A stretch of DNA of 45,055 nt, from the NCBI GenBank assembly GCA_020029615.1, contig JAIBJO010000006.1, forward strand, positions 1 through 45,055. Reading direction: 5' to 3'. The notes below the pieces were generated by a model. That model ran no database searches, was not told where the DNA came from, and was given only the letters and a program-made list of their open reading frames with translations. This document shows, piece after piece, positions 1 to 7,989 of this stretch (the stretch's first letter is position 1; the number at the start of each line of letters is the position of its first letter). This DNA is from Actinomycetota bacterium (lineage in GTDB: Bacteria > Actinomycetota > Thermoleophilia > Gaiellales > Gaiellaceae). Both the position numbers and the translations under genes were made by a program.

Positions 1-180
1 ATGAAGATCACCGGGCTCGGCTCGGTGCTCGCGCTGCGGTTCGGCGTCGAGGCAGCGCAGGAGCTCGTCCCGGACCACCCGTGCCTCGGTGCCATCGACT
101 CGCCAGACGCCCTTGCCGAGTACCAGGCCGCCAAGCGCGCCCACAAGGCCGCCGCCCGTGAACAGCTACGAAGCGCCTGA
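1..180 (+). CDS. Hypothetical protein, C-terminal part (possibly truncated by window edge)
   Basis: The frame opens at the first base with an ATG and ends at TGA 178-180, giving 59 residues. The ATG may be an internal methionine of a longer protein, because the window cuts here. The C-terminal 25 residues are an Ala/Lys/Arg-rich helix (ALAEYQAAKRAHKAAAREQL). I do not recognise a family. It lies upstream of the Ppx/CYTH pair in the same direction, so a role in polyphosphate metabolism is possible but unsupported. Confidence 0.4.
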   Translation: MKITGLGSVLALRFGVEAAQELVPDHPCLGAIDSPDALAEYQAAKRAHKAAAREQLRSA

Positions 181-323
181 TCACTGCCTCCGGAAAGCCA
201 TCGGGTAGAGGAGCACGAACGACCCGGACGAGCGCTCGAGCTGTCCCTCGCTGGGAGTGGCGAACGTTCGGAGAGCGCTTCGTCGGCGCCGAGCAGCGGT
301 TCGCCGAGCTCGCTCCCGAGCGG

Positions 324-1748
324 GTGCAGGAGAGCGTGGATCTCTATCTCGTCGCACGGGGTGGCGACAACACGGTCAAGGTGCGTGACGGCCTGATGGA
401 CGTGAAGCACCTCGAACGGGTCGACGAGAGCGGGCTCGAACAGTGGGTCCCGGTGCTGAAAGCCGCCTTTCCACTGTCGGCCGAGGACTTCGGGCTGGTG
501 CACGCGGCGCTGGGCAAGGCCGAGAGCCCTGTCGCTCAGCCCGACTATTCCTTGGACGATGCCCTCGCCGAGCTCGTGGGTACCAGCGGTGACGTGGTCG
601 CAGTGGAGGTACGCAAGCGGCGCGTCCGCTATTCGCTCGGCGGCTGCATGGCGGAGCTGACCGAAGCGCACTCGGACAGGGGCTCTGCCTGCACGATCGC
701 GGTCGAGTCCGAGGAGCTTGCACAGGTCGTCGCTGCTGTACGGGAGCTCGGCCTGGGCTCGCTGCCCAACGTCAGCTACCCACGCTGGCTGGCAATGCTG
801 GTCGGGTTGGCGCCGGCACGGTTCGCGGTCATCGACGTGGGCACCAACTCGGTCAAGTTCCATGTCGGAGAGCGACTCGAGGACGGGACGTGGCGCACGG
901 TGGTCGACCGTGCCGAGGTCACACGTCTCGGCGAGGGGCTGGGTCAGATGAATGCGTTGAAGGCCGAGCCTATGGAGCGGACGGCGTCGGCGATCGCGGC
1001 GATGGTGGACGAGGCACTGCGGGGCGGCGCCCTCCAGATCGCCGCCGTCGGCACCGCAGGGCTGAGGATCGCAAGCAACAGCGCCGCCTTCGTCGACGCG
1101 GTCGAGGCCCGCTGCGGCGTCCGCATCGAGGTGATCCCGGGGGACGAGGAGGCGCGCCTGGCATATGTGGCCACGACGAGCGCGCTCGGACTCGGCGAAA
1201 GCTCCCTGGTGGTGTTCGACACCGGCGGCGGCAGCTCGCAGTTCACCTTCGGCCGAGGGAAGCACGTCGACGAACGGTTCAGCGTCGGCGTGGGCGCCGC
1301 GCGGTTCACGGAGCGGTTCGGACTCGACCGCCCTGTCTCCGCGGACGTTCTGCAACAAGCATTGGACGCGATAGCGTCCGACCTCGCGCGTCTCGACGGC
1401 CGGCCGCCGCCGAACACGCTGGTCGGGATGGGAGGCGCGCTGACGAACCTCGCGGCCGTGAGGCACGCGCTCGCCGCGTACGACCCCGAGATCGTGCAGG
1501 GCACGGTCCTGGACGTGGCGGAGATCGACCGGCAGATCGAGCTCTACCGCACGGCCACCGTGCAGGAGCGCCGCGCGGTCGCCGGGCTCCAGCCGAACCG
1601 GGCAGAGGTGATCCTCGCCGGCGGATGCATCGTGCGCACGGTCATGGGGAAGCTCGGCGCCGATCGCGTCACCGTCAGCGATCGAGGGCTACGCCACGGT
1701 CTGCTCGTCGAGCGGTTCGGCAAAGCGACACACGGATCACCCGGGTGA
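324..1748 (+). CDS. Ppx/GppA family phosphatase with N-terminal CYTH-like region
   Basis: Exopolyphosphatase/guanosine pentaphosphatase family of the actin-fold (ASKHA) ATPases, which hydrolyse polyphosphate or pppGpp in the cytoplasm. The catalytic part starts near residue 167 with FAVIDVGTNSVKFHVGE. The second phosphate loop is at about residue 299 (DTGGGSSQ), followed by GMGGALTNLAA. Residues 1-160 look like a CYTH-type beta region (VEVRKRRVRYSLGG). The GTG at 324 is the only usual start in frame, but coding-like sequence continues upstream in frame (WEWRTFGERF from about 252), so the true N-terminus is probably earlier. An in-frame CTG at 177 overlaps the previous stop as CTGA. Followed after 88 bp by a CYTH gene. 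Confidence 0.82.
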   Translation: MQESVDLYLVARGGDNTVKVRDGLMDVKHLERVDESGLEQWVPVLKAAFPLSAEDFGLVHAALGKAESPVAQPDYSLDDALAELVGTSGDVVAVEVRKRRVRYSLGGCMAELTEAHSDRGSACTIAVESEELAQVVAAVRELGLGSLPNVSYPRWLAMLVGLAPARFAVIDVGTNSVKFHVGERLEDGTWRTVVDRAEVTRLGEGLGQMNALKAEPMERTASAIAAMVDEALRGGALQIAAVGTAGLRIASNSAAFVDAVEARCGVRIEVIPGDEEARLAYVATTSALGLGESSLVVFDTGGGSSQFTFGRGKHVDERFSVGVGAARFTERFGLDRPVSADVLQQALDAIASDLARLDGRPPPNTLVGMGGALTNLAAVRHALAAYDPEIVQGTVLDVAEIDRQIELYRTATVQERRAVAGLQPNRAEVILAGGCIVRTVMGKLGADRVTVSDRGLRHGLLVERFGKATHGSPG

Positions 1749-1836
1749 GGTTCCGGCCGTCGCTCGACCGGAGCGTGCACATCGCGTACCGTCCGCTGCA
1801 AGAGCACGCCAATCAATACTGAGTGGAGGAACGACC

Positions 1837-2619
1837 ATGGCTTCTCGTGTCGCGGCGCCGAAGCTGTCGGATCACGAGTTCTCCGAGCTCGTCGGCGCGA
1901 TCGAAAGCTCCGACAGCGTGGAGCTCAAGCTGAGCGTTCCGCTCTCCGATCGAAGCCGCGCCGGCGAGGCGCTCGGGGCCGACCCGCTCGACGGGCAGAT
2001 CCGCCAGGTCTACTTCTTCGACACGCCGGATCTGACGCTCAACCAGCGGGGCCTCGTCGTGCGCGCCCGTCGGGTGCAGCAGAAGGGCGACGACTCGGTC
2101 GTGAAGCTGCGGCCGGTGATTCCGGCCGAGCTCCCGGCGGATGTGCGCCTGTCGCCGAACTTCGGGGTCGAGGTCGATGCGATGCCCGGCGGCACGTACG
2201 TCTGCTCGGGATCCATGAAGCGCGCGATGAAACCGACGTTCGTAAAGGACGCGGTGGCCGGGAGACTGCCGGTGCGCAAGCTGTTCTCGAAGGAGCAGCG
2301 AGCGCTGTACGCGGCGCACGCACCTGACGGCCTCGGTCTCGACGACCTCTCGATCCTGGGGCCGGTCCTCGTGCTGAAGCTGAAGTTCGCCCCCGCAGGG
2401 TTCGGCAGGAAGCTGGTCGCCGAGCTTTGGCTCTATCCGGACAACTCGATGCTGCTCGAGCTCTCGACGAAGTGCTCGCCCGCCGAGGCGTTCGACGTCG
2501 CGCTCGAGGCGAGGACGTTCCTGACCGACCGCGGCGTCGATCTCTCCGGCGAGCAGGAGACGAAGACGAAGAAGGCGCTCGAGTTCTTCTCGCGGAGGTT
2601 GCACCAACGCACGGAGTGA
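1837..2619 (+). CDS. CYTH-domain protein (triphosphatase-like)
   Basis: A 260-residue protein that I assign to the CYTH (class IV adenylyl cyclase/thiamine triphosphatase) tunnel-fold family. These proteins bind or hydrolyse triphosphates, including inorganic triphosphate and polyphosphate ends. Visible are VELKLSV near residue 28 in place of the usual ExExK entry strand, then YFFDTPDLTLNQRGLVVRAR, typical of the second tunnel strand and Arg ligands, and LVLKLKFAP further on. The ATG at 1837 has a strong GGAGG about 10 nt upstream. It follows the Ppx-family gene, suggesting joint work on polyphosphate. The enzymatic activity and substrate are inferred. Confidence 0.75.
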   Translation: MASRVAAPKLSDHEFSELVGAIESSDSVELKLSVPLSDRSRAGEALGADPLDGQIRQVYFFDTPDLTLNQRGLVVRARRVQQKGDDSVVKLRPVIPAELPADVRLSPNFGVEVDAMPGGTYVCSGSMKRAMKPTFVKDAVAGRLPVRKLFSKEQRALYAAHAPDGLGLDDLSILGPVLVLKLKFAPAGFGRKLVAELWLYPDNSMLLELSTKCSPAEAFDVALEARTFLTDRGVDLSGEQETKTKKALEFFSRRLHQRTE

Positions 2620-2758
2620 GCGCGGCCGCCGTGAACGCCGAGAATGAAGCCGGTCGCAGACACCAGCTGCCGGGAGACTCGATCGGTCAGGGACCGACCG
2701 GCGAACGGACAGCCCGGAAGCTCACGCACAAGGCGTCGCTCCGCGCGGCGCAGACCGC

Positions 2759-3826
2759 ATGACAACCAATTCGGCCCGACAGGCCATCGAGCTCGAGACG
2801 TTGACCGACGGAGGTCAGCGCCCGGCGGAGGTCGCCCGCAGGATCGCCGACTTCCTGGCGTCGGCGAAGCGCTCGCTCGACATCGCGATGTACGACATCC
2901 GATCCGAGACTGACGCGGGCGCCCTCGTGATCGCGACGCTCCTGGCCGCCGGACAGCGTGGCGTGGCAGTACGCCTGCTCTACGACGTCGCGCACCCCGG
3001 CCCGATCGCAGTCCCGCCTCCCCCCGAGACGAAGCCCGAGGCGATCGAGGCGCTCCCGGTGCCGACGCGCGGCATTGCCGGAGTACCGGACCTCATGCAC
3101 CACAAGTTCGCAGTCCGCGACCGCGAGTCGGTGTGGACCGGATCGACGAACTGGACGGACGACTCCTGGTCGCGCCAGGAGAACGTCATCGTAACCGTGG
3201 ATTCGCAGCCGATCGCCTATGCGTACACGCTCGCCTTCGAGCAGCTGTGGGAGCAGGGCCACGTCGAGGGCACGGGCAGGGTCGACCCGCGCCCGGAAGA
3301 CGTCGACGGTGCTCGTGTGCGAGCGTGGTTCTGCCCGGAGCACGGCGAAGCCCTGTCGCACCGTGTCGCGAAGCACGTCGGGAAGGCACGCGAGCGCGTC
3401 CGGATCGCCTCGCCGGTGCTGACCTCGGGCCCGATTCTCGCGACGCTCGTCGAGGTCGTGAACGAACGTCGTTGCACCGTCGCCGGCGTGGTCGACGATA
3501 CGCAGGTCGACCAAGTCTTCGGGCAGTGGCGGACGAACGGGGTCAGTGCGTGGAAGATCCCACTCCTCCGCCGGATCCTCGAGGGAGCAGCGTTCAGCGG
3601 CAAGACGACGACACCGTGGCGACCGGGCTCTGTTCACGACTTCATGCATGCGAAGGTCGTCGTAGCCGACGACACGTCGTTCGTGGGCAGCTTCAACTTC
3701 TCCCGCTCGGGCGAGCGGAACGCGGAGAACGTGCTCGAGATCGCCGATCGCGGGATCGCCGATCGCCTCGCCGGCTTCGTCGACGAGGTTCGCGCTCGGT
3801 ATCCGGCAGCTACGCCGCCCGGCTGA
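2759..3826 (+). CDS. Phospholipase D-like (HKD) family protein
   Basis: A 355-residue protein with two HKD half-sites. The first is MHHKFAVRDRESVWTGSTNW near residue 115; the second, MHAKVVVADD followed by SFVGSFNFS, lies near residue 300. Both fit HxKx4D, so a complete two-lobe active site is present. The family includes phospholipases, nucleases such as Nuc, and transphosphatidylases. No signal peptide is evident, which favours a cytoplasmic nuclease or a repair-associated protein over a secreted lipase, but the substrate cannot be read from sequence. The ATG at 2759 is the first good start. The gene converges on the GYD gene with only 3 bp between stops. Confidence 0.85.
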   Translation: MTTNSARQAIELETLTDGGQRPAEVARRIADFLASAKRSLDIAMYDIRSETDAGALVIATLLAAGQRGVAVRLLYDVAHPGPIAVPPPPETKPEAIEALPVPTRGIAGVPDLMHHKFAVRDRESVWTGSTNWTDDSWSRQENVIVTVDSQPIAYAYTLAFEQLWEQGHVEGTGRVDPRPEDVDGARVRAWFCPEHGEALSHRVAKHVGKARERVRIASPVLTSGPILATLVEVVNERRCTVAGVVDDTQVDQVFGQWRTNGVSAWKIPLLRRILEGAAFSGKTTTPWRPGSVHDFMHAKVVVADDTSFVGSFNFSRSGERNAENVLEIADRGIADRLAGFVDEVRARYPAATPPG

Positions 3827-3829
3827 GTC

Positions 3830-4123
3830 CTACGGCGCCTTGGAGATGATCCCGCGCATCTCGCCGGCGTCGAAGGCGCACATCGTCGTCGTGCGCACGT
3901 TGCCCTGCGAGGCCAGGGTCAGCGCGAACGCCGTGGCGCTCTCGTCGTCGGGCGCCTCCGAGATCGTGACAATGTCGTACGGCCCCAGAGTCCAGTAGAT
4001 CTCCTTGAGCGAGCCGCCGAATGCACCGGCGAGCTTCTCGGCCGCCTCGGCCCGGTCGACAGTCTCCTTGAAGCCGGCTGCTCCCTTCTCGGTCCAGTTG
4101 ATGAGACTCACGTATGTGGGCAT
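3830..4123 (-). CDS. GYD-domain protein
   Basis: A small 97-residue protein starting MPTYVSLINWTEKG, with the family motif YWTLGPYDIVTISEAPDD in the middle. GYD proteins are dimeric ferredoxin-like folds of unknown biochemical role, common in actinobacteria. The start at 4123 is chosen over one 33 bp upstream because GAGGAGG lies just before this ATG on the minus strand. No transcriptional partner on the same strand is adjacent. Confidence 0.85.
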   Translation of the reverse strand: MPTYVSLINWTEKGAAGFKETVDRAEAAEKLAGAFGGSLKEIYWTLGPYDIVTISEAPDDESATAFALTLASQGNVRTTTMCAFDAGEMRGIISKAP

Positions 4124-4301
4124 TGCTCCTCCTCGAGTCGGATGAGGACGATTCAACTCCGTTGCCCCCCGCGTTTCAAGCGCTCGCGCGGCGTGAGCAC
4201 TCGTACGGAATGCTTACCGAGCCGTCACACATTGCTCTCAGAACCCGAACGGCTGCCTGTCTGACTACGTACCGATCTCGTTCTTGGGGGGGAGCCTGGC
4301 A

Positions 4302-5165
4302 ATGAGAGGACTCGTTCTACTGGTGGCCGGAGCGCTCACGCTGGCCCTGGCGACGACGGTGGGGCCGGTGGCACTCGCAGGCGACAAGCCGAAGAGCGGA
4401 GACGAGCGCCCCGATATCAGAGTCAGGGACCTTCGCGGCGTGAACTTCGTCGAGAACTGCGGCTTCTCGCACCAGGCGCCCGACGACCCGATCGTCTTCC
4501 CAGGAAGGCCGGGAGCCTCACATCAGCACACCTTCGTCGGCAACGGTACGACGAACGCGTTCTCGAGTTTCGGATCGCTTCGCTCGGGCTCGACCACGTG
4601 CATGCGCCGCGACGATACGGCCGCCTACTGGGTACCGGCGCTGTACCAGGGAACGTCACAGGTGCTGCCGCTCGCAGCGACGATCTACTACCGGCGCGGC
4701 ACGTTCGCCGAGGTGAGCCCGTTCCCGAACAACCTGCGTGTGATCGCAGGTGACGCGGCGGCGACGGCGCCGCAGGGCATGCGGGTGACATTCTGGAGTT
4801 GCGGTCTCGTGAGCGGCATCGGCCCGTCGGAGTCGGTGCCGACGTGCCCCGCCACGCGTGGCTCGTTCCTCCGCCTGCACATCCGCTTCCCCGAGTGCTG
4901 GGACGGAAGGAGGCTCGACAGCGCCGACCACAAGAGCCACATGGCATATGCGACGCGAGCCGGCTGCCCGTCGACCCACCCGGTCGAGGTTCCGCAGATC
5001 ACGCAGATCTACCGCTACCCGACGCGTGGGGGCGAAGGCTTCTCGCTCGCCTCGGGCGGCGTCTACTCAGCGCACGCGGACTTCATGAACGCCTGGAAGC
5101 CGGAAGCGCTGCGCAAGCTCGTGGACGACTGCCTGAACGCGCTCGTCCACTGCGGGCGCGGGTAA
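4302..5165 (+). CDS. Secreted DUF1996-family protein
   Basis: A 287-residue exported protein. The N-terminus (MRGLVLLVAGALTLALATT) is a signal peptide, with likely cleavage after an Ala-rich stretch near residue 30. The mature part has DUF1996 features: NFVENCGFSHQAPDDPIVFPG, SHQHTFVGN, conserved Cys residues, FRLHIRFPECWDG-like text and HMAYA. DUF1996 is found in bacteria and fungi, with secreted, possibly carbohydrate-associated roles; no reaction is established. The ATG at 4302 is preceded by a G-rich SD (ggggggag). It converges with a secreted GH26-like gene, with a hairpin between the two. Confidence 0.85.
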   Translation: MRGLVLLVAGALTLALATTVGPVALAGDKPKSGDERPDIRVRDLRGVNFVENCGFSHQAPDDPIVFPGRPGASHQHTFVGNGTTNAFSSFGSLRSGSTTCMRRDDTAAYWVPALYQGTSQVLPLAATIYYRRGTFAEVSPFPNNLRVIAGDAAATAPQGMRVTFWSCGLVSGIGPSESVPTCPATRGSFLRLHIRFPECWDGRRLDSADHKSHMAYATRAGCPSTHPVEVPQITQIYRYPTRGGEGFSLASGGVYSAHADFMNAWKPEALRKLVDDCLNALVHCGRG

Positions 5166-5260
5166 CTAGCGCAGCAGGGCCCAGGGCGATGACACTCTCG
5201 GCCCCTCCCCGGCGGCGTCGCGACCGCGTGGATCAGCTCAGATTCTCGAACGAGCGGGCA

Positions 5261-5279
5261 GCCGCGTGCGCCACGCGGC
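5261..5279. terminator. Hairpin between convergent genes
   Basis: GCCGCGTG (5261-5268) pairs perfectly with CACGCGGC (5272-5279) around a 3-nt loop. It sits between the convergent DUF1996 and GH26-like genes. No T-tract follows on either strand, so termination is inferred from position and stem alone. Confidence 0.45.
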
Positions 5280-5305
5280 GAGCATGAGGGATCCGAGACC
5301 GTCCC

Positions 5306-6259
5306 TCAACGCCCGAGCGGCGTGATGTGCCTCCGGTAGGCCGTACGGCTTCGCGGCTTCGAGCCGAGGTCCCAGATCGAGCCGGGCTTGCTGTTGAAGT
5401 ACGCGAGGAACTCCATCCGCGGATGGGTCTTCACGAACGCCGCCATCTGCTCGACGAACGTCGGGTCGTCGATGCCCCAGAGACCCCATTCCGCGATCGC
5501 GTACGGCTTGTTCGGATGCGCACGGTAGAGCGCCTCGTTGGCCTCCCAGGCAGCGCCACTCGCCTGGCGGTACAGGTCGTTCGCGACGACGTCGACGTAC
5601 GCATCACCCGGGTAGTAGGCCTGGGCGGAGTTCGCCGGGATGTCCGGCGCGCCGTACCCCTGGGGGTTCCAGACGATGCGCGCCTTCGTCGTGGCGAGCG
5701 TCGCCGAGCCCACGCCCGGGAGACCGAGCTTCCGGAGCTTCGCGTTCACCGACGGGCCGCCGCGGGAGATGATCGCGATCCGCGCGAACGCCTTCCTGAA
5801 CGCCGCCGTCGAGAACTGCGGCCCGCGCGAGGAGCCGTCCTTGTTGAAGGCGCAGTACTCGTTCCAGTGCGCGTTCATCTCCGGCATCGGGCGGATATAG
5901 ACGGTGGAGCCGAACTCCGCAATCGCCCGGTTTAGCTCGACGAGGAACTCATCGCTGCGACCGGTCGCGATGTAGGAGAGGGGCAGACCACCGGTCTTGA
6001 TCGCGAGCATCGGAAGCGGCGCGAGGTGGGCGATGAGCTTCGAGATAGTCGTCGTCTGGCCCCAGCCGATGAACGAGTGGAGAACCGTCGACCGTTGCCC
6101 GGTGAGCTGCTGAAAGCGGTCCGGGCTGCCGAGGATCCCAAGGAGCGGGCGCCGCGCGGGCTCTGCGTTCGCAGCCCCGCCTGCGCTCAGCGCCGCAGTG
6201 CCGGCACAGGCGACGTAGGCTGCGAGCAGCGCAACTCGTCCCAGTACCCGGGCGCGCAT
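5306..6259 (-). CDS. Secreted glycoside hydrolase, GH26-like (endo-beta-mannanase type)
   Basis: A 317-residue protein with an N-terminal signal peptide (ARVLGRVALLAAYVACAGTAALSAG) and a TIM-barrel hydrolase body. The likely acid/base is E127 in YIRPMPEMNAHWNEYC and the likely nucleophile is E257 in YAIAEWGLWG, 130 residues apart on two strand ends, as in clan GH-A. The N-terminal LHSFIGWGQ also suits GH26. GH26 enzymes mainly cut beta-1,4-mannan and some cut xylan; the substrate here is not determinable. The start ATG has an ATAAAT box 7 nt upstream instead of an SD. Confidence 0.68.
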   Translation of the reverse strand: MRARVLGRVALLAAYVACAGTAALSAGGAANAEPARRPLLGILGSPDRFQQLTGQRSTVLHSFIGWGQTTTISKLIAHLAPLPMLAIKTGGLPLSYIATGRSDEFLVELNRAIAEFGSTVYIRPMPEMNAHWNEYCAFNKDGSSRGPQFSTAAFRKAFARIAIISRGGPSVNAKLRKLGLPGVGSATLATTKARIVWNPQGYGAPDIPANSAQAYYPGDAYVDVVANDLYRQASGAAWEANEALYRAHPNKPYAIAEWGLWGIDDPTFVEQMAAFVKTHPRMEFLAYFNSKPGSIWDLGSKPRSRTAYRRHITPLGR

Positions 6260-6320
6260 GGGCGGGATTTATCGCATGCGCGTCAACGACGTGTCAACGC
6301 CGCGTCAACCCACGGGCGGA

Positions 6321-7511
6321 TCAGCCCACGCCGGCGAGCAGGAAGGCGCGCGACTCCCGGAGCATCTCGCGTGCGATCACCAAGCGCTGGATCTCGTTGG
6401 TCCCCTCGTAGATCTGCGTGATCTTCGCGTCGCGCATCATGCGCTCGACCGGGTACTCGCTGATGTAGCCGTACCCGCCGAGGATCTGCACGGCCTCGGT
6501 GGTGACGTCCATGGCGGTGTCCGTGCAAAAGAGCTTCGCCATCGCCGAGGCCTTCGTCAGCTCGGCGTCGTCGGCGCCCTCGTCGACCATGCGCCCGAAG
6601 CGATAGAGGAGACCGCGCGCGGCCTCGCAACGCGTCTCCATGTCGGCGAGCTTGCCGGCGATGAGCTGGTGCTCGGCGATCGGCTTGCCCATCGTCTCCC
6701 GCGTGCGCGCGTACTCGAGCGCGTAGTCGGTCGCGCCCTGGGCGATCCCGAGGCCCTGGGCTGCGACACCGGGGCGCGAGCGGTCGAGGATCCGCATGGC
6801 GATCCGGAACCCATCGCCCTCCTCCCCTAGCAGGTTCCTTGCGGGAACACGGGCGCCGTCGAAGATGAGCTCGCCCGTGGTCGAGCCCGCGATCCCCATC
6901 TTCGGCTCGAGGCGCGCGACCTCGAAGCCGGGCGTCTCCGACTCGACGACGAAGGCCGAGATGCCCGGGTGCCCCGACTCCGGGTCGGTCTTGGCGAAGA
7001 CGGTGTAGAGGCTCGCGACACCGGCGTTGGTGATGAAGCGCTTCGACCCGTCGACGACGTACTCGTCGCCGTCGCGGCGCGCGGTCGTCCGCATGGCGGC
7101 GGAGTCCGAGCCGGAGCCTGCCTCGGTCAGCGCGTAGGCCGCAAGCCACTCACCCGAGGCGAGCCTCGGGAGATAGCGCTCCTTCTGCTCCTCGGAGCCT
7201 GCGACCTTGAGACCGAGCGAGCCGAGCTCCTGCACAGCGAGGATGAGCCCGCTCGTCGCGCACACCTTCGAGACCTCCTCGATCGCGACGAGGGATAGCA
7301 ACGTGCCGGTGCCGAGCCCGCCGTGCTCCTCGTCGAAGAGGAGCCCGAAGATCCCGTGCTCGCGAAAGAGCGCGACGACGTCCCACGGGAACTCGTGCGA
7401 CTCGTCGATCTCGGCTGCACGCGGCGCGATCCGATCTCGCGCGAGCGTGCGGACGAGCTCGCGAATCTCGAGCTGGTCGTCGGAGAGCGGCTCCCACGGC
7501 ACGCGCCGCAT
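6321..7511 (-). CDS. Acyl-CoA dehydrogenase
   Basis: A 396-residue FAD flavoprotein that oxidises acyl-CoA to 2-enoyl-CoA in fatty-acid or branched-chain amino-acid breakdown. The order is classical: helical N-domain, YALTEAGSGSDSAAMRTTA at the FAD/substrate loop near residue 130, a beta-domain, then a C-domain with QILGGYGYISEYPVERMMRD and IYEGTNEIQR. E369 in YEGT is at the catalytic-base position of short/medium-chain enzymes. Length and motifs are complete. It is monocistronic as far as visible. A small hairpin element lies directly upstream of its start. Confidence 0.93.
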   Translation of the reverse strand: MRRVPWEPLSDDQLEIRELVRTLARDRIAPRAAEIDESHEFPWDVVALFREHGIFGLLFDEEHGGLGTGTLLSLVAIEEVSKVCATSGLILAVQELGSLGLKVAGSEEQKERYLPRLASGEWLAAYALTEAGSGSDSAAMRTTARRDGDEYVVDGSKRFITNAGVASLYTVFAKTDPESGHPGISAFVVESETPGFEVARLEPKMGIAGSTTGELIFDGARVPARNLLGEEGDGFRIAMRILDRSRPGVAAQGLGIAQGATDYALEYARTRETMGKPIAEHQLIAGKLADMETRCEAARGLLYRFGRMVDEGADDAELTKASAMAKLFCTDTAMDVTTEAVQILGGYGYISEYPVERMMRDAKITQIYEGTNEIQRLVIAREMLRESRAFLLAGVG

Positions 7512-7513
7512 TG

Positions 7514-7535
7514 TAGGGGCGAGATTTATCTCGCC
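7514..7535. repeat. Small palindromic element, copy 1 (TAGGGGCGAG type)
   Basis: TAGGGGCGAGA leads into a perfect 7-bp stem, GGCGAGA (7518-7524) and TCTCGCC (7529-7535), with loop TTTA. It abuts the acyl-CoA dehydrogenase start. A very similar element with the same TAGGGGCGAG lead-in is at 10695-10717. Confidence 0.5.
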
Positions 7536-7591
7536 ATCAGCACTCGATGTTGTTGTCGTCCCTACCGCCTACCGGCAAGAGCGCGTCGAAG

Positions 7592-7957
7592 TCAGGCGGG
7601 CGGCGCCTGGCACACGGCCTCGATGTTGTTGCCGTCCGCGTCGTGGACGAACGCGCCGTAGTAGTGCTCGTGGTAGTGGGCGCGGATGCCGGGTGGGCCA
7701 TTGTCCTTCCCGCCAGCGGCGATCGCCGCCTCGTAGAACGCGTCGACCGTCGCATGGTCGGGGCACTTGAACGCGACGTGCGCCCCACCCACCGGGTCGC
7801 GGCGGACGACTCCGAGATCCATGCCGTGGGCGTCGGCGAAGCCGAGATACTCGCCCACCTCGAACGCCAGGCCGTAGCCGAGCGGCTCGAGCGCTTTCCC
7901 GTAGAAGGCCTTCGCTGCTTCCTGATCGGAGACGTTCACCGCTGTGTGATCGATCAT
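7592..7957 (-). CDS. VOC (glyoxalase/bleomycin-resistance) family protein
   Basis: A 121-residue single-VOC protein: MIDHTAVNVSDQEAAKAFYGKAL at the start and HYYGAFVHDADGNNIEAVC at the end, the usual beta-alpha-beta-beta-beta pattern with a His near residue 3 and a Glu in NNIEAV as possible metal ligands. The start at 7957 has GGAGAGG about 5 nt upstream; earlier in-frame starts lack a ribosome site. Family members are lyases, dioxygenases or resistance proteins, and the function here is unknown. Divergent from the amidohydrolase. Confidence 0.82.
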   Translation of the reverse strand: MIDHTAVNVSDQEAAKAFYGKALEPLGYGLAFEVGEYLGFADAHGMDLGVVRRDPVGGAHVAFKCPDHATVDAFYEAAIAAGGKDNGPPGIRAHYHEHYYGAFVHDADGNNIEAVCQAPPA

Positions 7958-7975
7958 CGCCTCTCCTTCCGTGGT

Positions 7976-7981
7976 TACAGT
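7976..7981 (+). promoter_or_regulatory. -10 box TACAGT, probable leaderless promoter
   Basis: TACAGT ends 8 nt before the amidohydrolase ATG at 7990. No SD is present, so transcription probably starts at or next to the start codon. Confidence 0.5.
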
Positions 7982-7989
7982 CGCCGTGA

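Noticed and set aside
2683-2697. TCGGTC-AGG-GACCGA hairpin between the CYTH and PLD genes as a terminator
   Set aside because: A 6-bp stem in GC-rich DNA is expected by chance and no T-run follows.
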